Shown piece by piece: positions 1 to 5,040 of a DNA stretch of 5,040 nucleotides. The notes below the pieces were generated by a model that worked only from the letters and a program-made list of their open reading frames with translations, made no database searches and had not been told where the DNA came from. The stretch comes from Prevotella sp. GTDB lineage: Bacteria; Bacteroidota; Bacteroidia; Bacteroidales; Bacteroidaceae. The stretch is from contig JAIJUV010000194.1 in the NCBI GenBank assembly GCA_022732315.1, positions 1 to 5,040 on the forward strand, given 5' to 3'. How positions within the stretch are numbered: position 1 is the stretch's first letter; every line of letters starts with the position of its first letter. The position numbers and the translations under genes were made by a program.

Positions 1-2975
1 ATTGTGATGGTACGAGGATTAGGATAAGCACCCATATCCAAACCATTATCACGGTCTACAGAATCTCCGAATGATGCACCTGCTGGGTCAATACCCTTAT
101 AGCCTGTGATAGTGAAGACGTTCTGAGCTGAGAGTGAAAGGCGGATGTCTGCAATCTTGGTCATACTACGTGGGAATGTGTAAGCGATGCTGATATTCTC
201 ACAACGGAAATAGTCTGCATTCTCCAACCACTTGTCTGAGTTACCGTATGTCTTGTTCTCTGCATCGATAGAAGGCATTGTAACACCAATGTTGCTGAAG
301 TAATCCTTGTCGGTTACGAACATTGAAGCTCCTACCATTGAGTTCATGGCGAAGCGTACCATATTCAGACGCTTAGCACCGAAGGCTGCATTGCAGAATA
401 CGTTGAAGTCCCAGTTCTTGTAGGTAACGGTGTTGTTCCAACCAAATGTAACGTCTGGGTTTGAACGACCTAATATGAAGCGGTCCTTTGATGCATCTGG
501 ATTAGCGGTCTTGCTTCCGTCTGCAGCGTAATACATGTCAACAAACTTACCATCTGCATTCTTTTCTACACCAGCCCACTTGAAGCCGTAGAATGTACCG
601 ATAGCCTCACCTTCCTTGATGATGGTACATGGCTCAACAGTACCAGGAGAAGGAGTCTGACCATAAATGATAGGATCCTCTGCTGTCATCTTGGTTACCT
701 TGTTCTTGATGTAGCTGGCATTTAATGTAGATGACCATGACCAATCCTTGGTCTGGATAATCTGTGCATTGATGGTTGCATCAAAACCCTTGTTGCTTAC
801 CTCACCGGCATTTACCCAATATCTGGTTCCGCCCAGGTAGCCTGGAGATGAGGTCTGCAAGAGTGCATCCTTGGTCTTCTTGTCGAAGTAGTCTAAGCTG
901 ACGCTCAAACGGTTGCCGAAGAAACCGAAGTCAACACCAAGGTCAAACTGGTGAACCTTCTCCCATGTCAGGTCTGGTGTTGCAAGGCCATTTGCCCAGT
1001 AACCTGTGTAAGACTGATTGGTACCGTATGTGAAACCTGTAGTTCCCAATGCACCAAGTGTAGAATATGGAGCGATATCCTGGTTACCGATGATACCATA
1101 GCTGGCACGGATCTTCATGTACTCTACAGCATCCTTGATTGGCTCCCAGAATTTCTCATTTGAGATAGTCCAGGCTGCAGCTACAGATGGGAAGTAACCC
1201 CACTTCTTGTTGGTAAAGCGACTGGAACCATCCGCACGGAAGGTGCCGGTCAACATATAACGGTCTGCATAGTTGTACATAACGCGAGCTACACCAGAGA
1301 GCATAGTCCACTTGCTGTAGCCGTTGCTAGGACTCTTGGAAGCTGCATCTGCTACGTTCCAGTAACCCAACTGCTCGTGAGCAAGGCCTGTACCGGAAAT
1401 ACCCATGCTGCGAACCTCGTTTGAGGTAACTTCCCATACTCCTGTTGCTGTCAAACCATGATCGCCCCACTTGTTGCTGTAGGTCAAGTTGTTGGTTGAT
1501 TGCAATGCGGTAACGGTAGCATCGTTGTTGCCCATTGAATTACCAGACTGGTTCACCTTGGTAGACGTGAAGTTATACCACTTGTAATCGTTGTAGTCGA
1601 TACCATTGGTTGTGGTGAATGTCAAGCCCTTGAGAAGGTTGAACTTCAAGTCAACGTGACCAGTTACCATGGTACGCTTGCGGTCGTTGTCACCACCATG
1701 CAGAATACCGTAAGGGTTGTTCTGGATGTTGTTATATGGGTCCTTGTTATACTTACCGTTTGCATCCATCATCTCCATAGTAGGAGAGTAGTTCAAACCT
1801 ACCCAGATTGGGTTAGACTGGTTCTGACCGAAACCTACACCAGAATTGTTTGTCTGAGAAAGATTGAGGTCGGCAGTCAATTCCAACCAGTCGAATACCT
1901 TATTGTGGATATTTGCCTTGAGAGCATAACGCTTAGAACTTGTGTCTGTAATAACACCCTTCTGGTCCATATAGTTGGCAGAGAAATAGGTCTGAGTCTT
2001 CTCGTTACCTTGAGAAATAGCTACCTTATAGTTCTGAGTAATACCTGTCTGGAGTATCTGGTCCATCCAGTCGATACCAGAATCTGTACCATCCAGATAA
2101 CCCTGAACTGCACTCTGAGCTACACCCTTGTAGTCAACCAAAGCCTGTGCATACTCCTTGGTACCCATTACCTTTGGCATGTTGTAAGCGTTAGAGAAAC
2201 CGAAGCTACCGTCGAAAGTAACCTGGGTAACACCAGCCTTACCGCTCTTGGTCTGTACCATCACAACACCATTGGCACCACGGGCACCATAGATGGCTGT
2301 AGAAGAAGCGTCCTTCAATACCTGAATGCTCTGGATATCTTCAGGGCTGATACCCTCAAGACCTGTCTCGCGAACGATACCATCTACTACGTAGAGAGGG
2401 TCGTTGCTCTTGTTTACAGAGCTGGCACCACGAACACGAATCTTCATAGATCCGCCAGGAACGCCACTTGACATTACCTGCACACCAGACATACGACCGT
2501 TGAGGGCGTCCTCAACACGTGCTACTGGCTGGTCCTTGAAGCTCTTGTTGTCCATAACGGCAACAGAACCTGCCAAGTCTGCCTTCTTTACTGTACCGTA
2601 ACCGATGACTACGGTCTCTTCAAGCATGTTGGCATCATCCTGCAAGGTGATGTTGAGCGGACTGCCGCTCCATGTGAGGGTCTGTGACTTGTAACCTACG
2701 TAAGTGATGGTGAGTTTAGCTCCCTTAGCCACGTTGCTGAGGGTGAAATTACCATCCAGGTCAGTTACGGTTCCACCGGTCTTACCTTCGATTCTGATGG
2801 TAGCGCCGATGATAGGTTCTCCGGTAGCGTCTTTAACAGTACCTGTACATGAGTTTTGCTGCTGGGTAGCTGTAGCAATGGTAGAATTGCTTTGAGCAGC
2901 CAATGCAGAAACAGTGCAAAGAGGTGACATCGCACCTAAAAGCGCTGCAAAATACAAATTTGCTCTTTTGTTCAT
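1..2975 (-). CDS. SusC-like TonB-dependent outer-membrane receptor (3' end cut off by window edge)
   Basis: Outer-membrane beta-barrel porin of the SusC/RagA family, which imports oligosaccharides using TonB energy together with a surface SusD lipoprotein. The frame is open for 991 codons with no stop. Residues 1-26 form a signal peptide (MNKR, hydrophobic stretch, ALA cleavage site). Residues about 43-113 are the carboxypeptidase-regulatory-like beta-sandwich (GTVKDATGEPIIGATI). EETVVIGYGTVKK (119-131) is the usual link to the plug domain (about 130-245), with RVRGASSVN, DPLYVVDG and LKDASSTAIYGARGANGVV. The rest is barrel, ending in LSAQNVFTITGYKGIDP and YPNPRTIT, which in relatives lies about ten residues before the C-terminus, so little is missing. 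There is no STN domain, which argues against ECF-sigma/anti-sigma signalling. ATG at 2975 is supported by the signal peptide and an in-frame stop at 2997-2999. Codon use is strongly biased (Lys nearly all AAG, Gly mostly GGT), suggesting high expression. The family call is firm; the substrate cannot be read from sequence. Confidence 0.96.
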   Translation of the reverse strand, partial: MNKRANLYFAALLGAMSPLCTVSALAAQSNSTIATATQQQNSCTGTVKDATGEPIIGATIRIEGKTGGTVTDLDGNFTLSNVAKGAKLTITYVGYKSQTLTWSGSPLNITLQDDANMLEETVVIGYGTVKKADLAGSVAVMDNKSFKDQPVARVEDALNGRMSGVQVMSSGVPGGSMKIRVRGASSVNKSNDPLYVVDGIVRETGLEGISPEDIQSIQVLKDASSTAIYGARGANGVVMVQTKSGKAGVTQVTFDGSFGFSNAYNMPKVMGTKEYAQALVDYKGVAQSAVQGYLDGTDSGIDWMDQILQTGITQNYKVAISQGNEKTQTYFSANYMDQKGVITDTSSKRYALKANIHNKVFDWLELTADLNLSQTNNSGVGFGQNQSNPIWVGLNYSPTMEMMDANGKYNKDPYNNIQNNPYGILHGGDNDRKRTMVTGHVDLKFNLLKGLTFTTTNGIDYNDYKWYNFTSTKVNQSGNSMGNNDATVTALQSTNNLTYSNKWGDHGLTATGVWEVTSNEVRSMGISGTGLAHEQLGYWNVADAASKSPSNGYSKWTMLSGVARVMYNYADRYMLTGTFRADGSSRFTNKKWGYFPSVAAAWTISNEKFWEPIKDAVEYMKIRASYGIIGNQDIAPYSTLGALGTTGFTYGTNQSYTGYWANGLATPDLTWEKVHQFDLGVDFGFFGNRLSVSLDYFDKKTKDALLQTSSPGYLGGTRYWVNAGEVSNKGFDATINAQIIQTKDWSWSSTLNASYIKNKVTKMTAEDPIIYGQTPSPGTVEPCTIIKEGEAIGTFYGFKWAGVEKNADGKFVDMYYAADGSKTANPDASKDRFILGRSNPDVTFGWNNTVTYKNWDFNVFCNAAFGAKRLNMVRFAMNSMVGASMFVTDKDYFSNIGVTMPSIDAENKTYGNSDKWLENADYFRCENISIAYTFPRSMTKIADIRLSLSAQNVFTITGYKGIDPAGASFGDSVDRDNGLDMGAYPNPRTIT

Positions 2976-3027
2976 AGGGCTATTATTTATTGTTAGTTAT
3001 AAAAATTTTCGTACTTCTTTCTAGTTA
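2976..3027 (-). other. 52-base AT-rich spacer and leader of the SusC-like gene
   Basis: This spacer lies between the fucosidase stop and the receptor start and has only 12 G/C in 52 bases. The fucosidase TAA is followed at once by a second in-frame TAA (3025-3027). There is no Shine-Dalgarno sequence before the receptor ATG, which is usual in Bacteroidota, where A/T-rich leaders serve instead. I find no GC-rich hairpin with a T-tract and no match to the Bacteroidota -7 element TAnnTTTG, so read-through from the fucosidase gene is the simplest view. A weak or divergent promoter cannot be excluded. Confidence 0.5.
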
Positions 3028-4473
3028 TTAGAATGCTGAAACAGAGTTTATACAAGGGTATCCCTTTGCATCGTCGATTACGATGCGGATGCCACTTGTA
3101 GTAATCTTATCGAAGCGAAGTATTCGCTTGTAGCCGATAGTGGTAGTCTCTTCCTTAGGGTCGAGCCTTACCCAGTTTTTGCCTTGTCGGTAATAGATTG
3201 AGAAGGCTTTTACGCGCTGCCCCAGAGGTATGTATTCCTGGAGCATGAGGCGTGTGATAGATTTTGGCTTTCCGAGTTGAAACTCGATATAGGCATCTTT
3301 TTTCTTTTTAGAAGCCCAGAAGGTGTCATACTGGCCGTCTGTGATATTCTTGCCAATGTGCTTGCCTTGCTGGCTGTCTACTTTAGGTGTGATGCCTTTC
3401 AGTAGATTGACCGATAATTCTTGTCGGATTTTCCTGTGGAAGTTTACTGCATTTGCAGAGTCGATAGGATGGATGAGTCCATCCTTGTCTACCGGGAAGT
3501 TGAGTAACATGGTAGCGTTGTGTCCTACACTCTTGTAGTAGAGATCGCACAGGTCTTCAACGGTTTTTACCTTACTGTCTTCTTTCTCATGGTAGAACCA
3601 TCCCGGACGGATAGAAACATCGCACTCAGCTGGTGTCCACTGGTCGCCGTCTTCCCATCCAAACTGCAACTGTTTGTAGTCTTTGAAGCCTGGATAGACG
3701 GTGTTGGATGGTATTGTAGACCAGCAGGTCTCGCCTGCAAATCCATTTTCATTTCCTACCCATCGGCATCCCGGTCCGCCATCACCGAAAAGAATGGCAT
3801 TGGGTTGTAAACTGTCAACAATTTCGAAAATCCTAGGAAAATTGTAGTAGTTCCTTCTGTCGATGGTTCTGCTTTCTTCGGCACCTCCATACCAGCCGTC
3901 TCCTCCGTTGGCTCCGTCAAACCATACTTCGAAAAGTTCGCCGTAGTTGCTCAAAAGTTCCTTGAGCTGGCGCTGGTAGAGTTTCAGGTAGTAGGGAGAA
4001 CCGTAGCTTGCCTGGTGTCTGTCCCAAGGCGAGAGGTAAACTCCGAATTTCAAACCGTATTTCTTGCATGCTAGGGAGAGTTCTCCTACCACATCACCTT
4101 CACCATTCTTATAAGGTGTGTTGCGGATGCAGTAATCTGTGGTGCGTGTAGGCCAGAGGCAGAAGCCGTCGTGATGTTTGGCAGTAATGATGACTCCTTT
4201 CATGCCCGCAGCAACCAGGGTTCTTGCCCATTGTTCGCAATCCAGTTTCTTAGGATTGAAGGTCTTTACATCCGAATTTCCGTATCCCCATTCCTTATCA
4301 TTGAAGGTGTTGAGGCCGAAATGGATAAAAGCATAGGTTTCCAGTTTCTGCCATGCCACCTGCTTAGCGGTTGGCACAGGTTGGATGGGGTCTACCTGGC
4401 TGTAGTTGCGCTGGGCGGCAGCTGTTATGGTTGCCAGCTCCAGGCATAATGCAAAAAGAAGAGACTTCTTCAT
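3028..4473 (-). CDS. Exported GH29 alpha-L-fucosidase, probably subfamily B, with C-terminal discoidin-like domain
   Basis: Retaining exo-glycosidase that removes terminal alpha-L-fucose from glycans, acting in the periplasm or outside the cell. The complete protein is 481 residues. Residues 1-20 are a signal peptide (MKKS, hydrophobic core, AAA before Gln21). The GH29 (beta/alpha) barrel spans about 30-350, with FIHFGLNTF (49-57), AKHHDGFCLWPT (98-109) and YLSPWDRH (146-153). EVWFDGANG (182-190) carries the likely nucleophile Asp186, and RWVGNENG (237-244) the likely acid/base Glu242. The GNE motif and PAECDVSIRPGWFYH (281-295) resemble GH29-B enzymes, which prefer alpha-1,3/1,4-fucosyl branches; catalytic residues and subfamily are assigned from memory of family motifs. 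Residues about 365-481 look like an F5/8 type C (discoidin, CBM32-like) beta-sandwich: NITDGQYDTFWAS, YIEFQLGKPKSITRLML, GIRIVIDD. ATG at 4473 is fixed by an in-frame stop at 4501-4503. The gene follows the ROK gene by 36 bases and precedes the receptor by 52, consistent with a PUL operon. Confidence 0.95.
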   Translation of the reverse strand: MKKSLLFALCLELATITAAAQRNYSQVDPIQPVPTAKQVAWQKLETYAFIHFGLNTFNDKEWGYGNSDVKTFNPKKLDCEQWARTLVAAGMKGVIITAKHHDGFCLWPTRTTDYCIRNTPYKNGEGDVVGELSLACKKYGLKFGVYLSPWDRHQASYGSPYYLKLYQRQLKELLSNYGELFEVWFDGANGGDGWYGGAEESRTIDRRNYYNFPRIFEIVDSLQPNAILFGDGGPGCRWVGNENGFAGETCWSTIPSNTVYPGFKDYKQLQFGWEDGDQWTPAECDVSIRPGWFYHEKEDSKVKTVEDLCDLYYKSVGHNATMLLNFPVDKDGLIHPIDSANAVNFHRKIRQELSVNLLKGITPKVDSQQGKHIGKNITDGQYDTFWASKKKKDAYIEFQLGKPKSITRLMLQEYIPLGQRVKAFSIYYRQGKNWVRLDPKEETTTIGYKRILRFDKITTSGIRIVIDDAKGYPCINSVSAF

Positions 4474-4509
4474 ACTTAAAATAGGTTTTGTATTGGTTGT
4501 TTAAATTCC
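4474..4509 (-). other. 36-base spacer between ROK gene and fucosidase gene
   Basis: The spacer is AT-rich (9 G/C in 36) with no terminator-like hairpin, no Shine-Dalgarno sequence before the fucosidase ATG and no TAnnTTTG promoter element. Its shortness and the shared strand support co-transcription of the two genes. No inverted repeat that could serve as a ROK operator is visible here; if the ROK protein is a repressor, its site is more likely upstream of its own gene, outside the window. Confidence 0.5.
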
Positions 4510-5040
4510 TTATTTGTCGATGTTCTCATTCAGAAGCCGGTATCTTGCCATCAGACAGGCTCCCGTGATTCCTGCAAGACCTTTCAGACTTGAGGTAACG
4601 ATCATAGAATCCTCATTCATGATGTTGAGAGAGAATTTCTTGATACCCATCTTTACCGGTAGCGTGAGGTAGTCGCCTGTAACCGACATTTCTCCTCCGA
4701 TGACCAGCATTTCAGGGTTGAAAATGTTGATGACTCCTGCCAGCTGTTTGCCAAGTTCATCTGCTATGCGTTGCAGTGTGGCAAGGCTCAGTACATCTTC
4801 CTTTGCTATGGCGTCCAGGATATTCTGGAGTGATAGGTCTTCATTCTTTTTCAGAACTCTTTCAGAGAGGATGGAAGTCTTTCCTTCCTTTATCTTCTCG
4901 ATGAGTTTCCTTTTGAGTGCTCTGCCCGAAACTTCTGTTTCTATGCAACCAATCTTGCCGCAGTGGCAGATGATGTTGTTGTTGTAGGCAGTCATGTGAC
5001 CGAATTCGCCAGAATATCCCGACTTGCCGTAATAGAGTTT
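4510..5040 (-). CDS. ROK-family protein, C-terminal part (transcriptional repressor or sugar kinase)
   Basis: The last 176 codons of a ROK (repressor, ORF, kinase) protein; the 5' end lies beyond the right edge. The visible part begins inside the family signature: GKSGYSGEFGHM followed by CHCGKIGCIE, giving the conserved His plus three Cys that bind structural zinc in ROK proteins. A helical region follows, then GKQLAGVINIFNPEMLVIGGE, the typical ROK C-terminal motif, and a closing LAGITGACLMAR. NagC/Mlc-type repressors of about 400 residues carry an N-terminal winged helix, while ROK kinases of about 300 residues lack it. That region and the catalytic Asp motif are outside the window, so the two cannot be separated here. 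The rather divergent middle and the place at the head of a glycan locus favour a regulator (inference). An ATG at 4995 is internal: the frame stays open through the upstream signature residues to the window edge. Confidence 0.93.
   Translation of the reverse strand, partial: KLYYGKSGYSGEFGHMTAYNNNIICHCGKIGCIETEVSGRALKRKLIEKIKEGKTSILSERVLKKNEDLSLQNILDAIAKEDVLSLATLQRIADELGKQLAGVINIFNPEMLVIGGEMSVTGDYLTLPVKMGIKKFSLNIMNEDSMIVTSSLKGLAGITGACLMARYRLLNENIDK

Noticed and set aside
951..1163. 70-codon plus-strand open frame, with others at 2404-2601 and 2704-2895
   Set aside because: All are antisense shadows inside the SusC-like gene with no recognisable motifs and no separate leader.
1656..2471. 271-codon plus-strand open frame
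   Set aside because: It lies wholly antisense to the SusC-like gene, whose intact domain motifs fill the other strand. The skewed receptor codon use avoids codons that read as stops in the opposite frame. The antisense product has no recognisable domain.
2976..3027. Repeated ATAACTA and the AAAATTTT palindrome before the receptor gene as an operator or terminator
   Set aside because: These are short AT-only matches in a 23%-GC spacer and are expected by chance; there is no GC stem and no symmetric operator.
4444..4446. Cys10 of the fucosidase as a lipoprotein lipobox cysteine
   Set aside because: It lies too early, inside the hydrophobic core, and the preceding FAL has no Gly/Ala/Ser at -1. 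AAA before Gln21 fits an ordinary signal peptidase I site.
3323..4449. Short open frames within the fucosidase gene (plus 3323-3538, 3520-3810, 4171-4449; minus 3567-3752)
   Set aside because: They overlap the continuous GH29 coding frame with its catalytic motifs and show no protein-like features of their own.
4700..4987. 95-codon plus-strand open frame
   Set aside because: It is antisense to the ROK coding region, which has the family zinc and C-terminal motifs; the Ser/Phe-rich antisense product is not protein-like.
4510..4995. Complete small 161-residue ROK protein starting at 4995
   Set aside because: The same frame runs to the window edge through the conserved GKSGYSGEFGH segment, so the ATG at 4995 is internal and the gene is simply cut by the window.

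Overview
The window holds three genes, all on the minus strand, in transcription order (right to left): the C-terminal part of a ROK-family protein (4510..5040, 5' end outside the window), a complete exported GH29 alpha-L-fucosidase with a C-terminal discoidin-like domain (3028..4473), and a nearly complete SusC-type TonB-dependent outer-membrane receptor (1..2975, running off the left edge with probably only a few residues missing). The spacers are only 36 and 52 bases, AT-rich, and show no terminator hairpin, so a single transcript is plausible.

The SusC architecture (carboxypeptidase-regulatory-like domain, then plug, then barrel), AT-rich gene leaders without Shine-Dalgarno sequences, and moderate GC content point to Bacteroidota, order Bacteroidales. 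A Prevotella/Segatella-type gut organism is my best guess from the look of the proteins; this is inference and not proven by the window.

The set looks like one edge of a polysaccharide-utilisation locus (PUL) for a fucose-bearing glycan. The fucosidase would remove terminal fucose outside the cytoplasm and the SusC porin would import oligosaccharides across the outer membrane with a SusD partner, expected just beyond position 1. The ROK protein would either sense a released sugar as a repressor or act as a sugar kinase. The pairing with fucose is inferred only from the fucosidase.

No RNA gene, mobile element, CRISPR array or convincing promoter was found, and the window is almost fully coding. 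I see no evidence of a new kind of system. The points worth checking are the candidate ROK control of a SusC locus, a marked codon-use shift between receptor and fucosidase, and the probable GH29-B linkage specificity.
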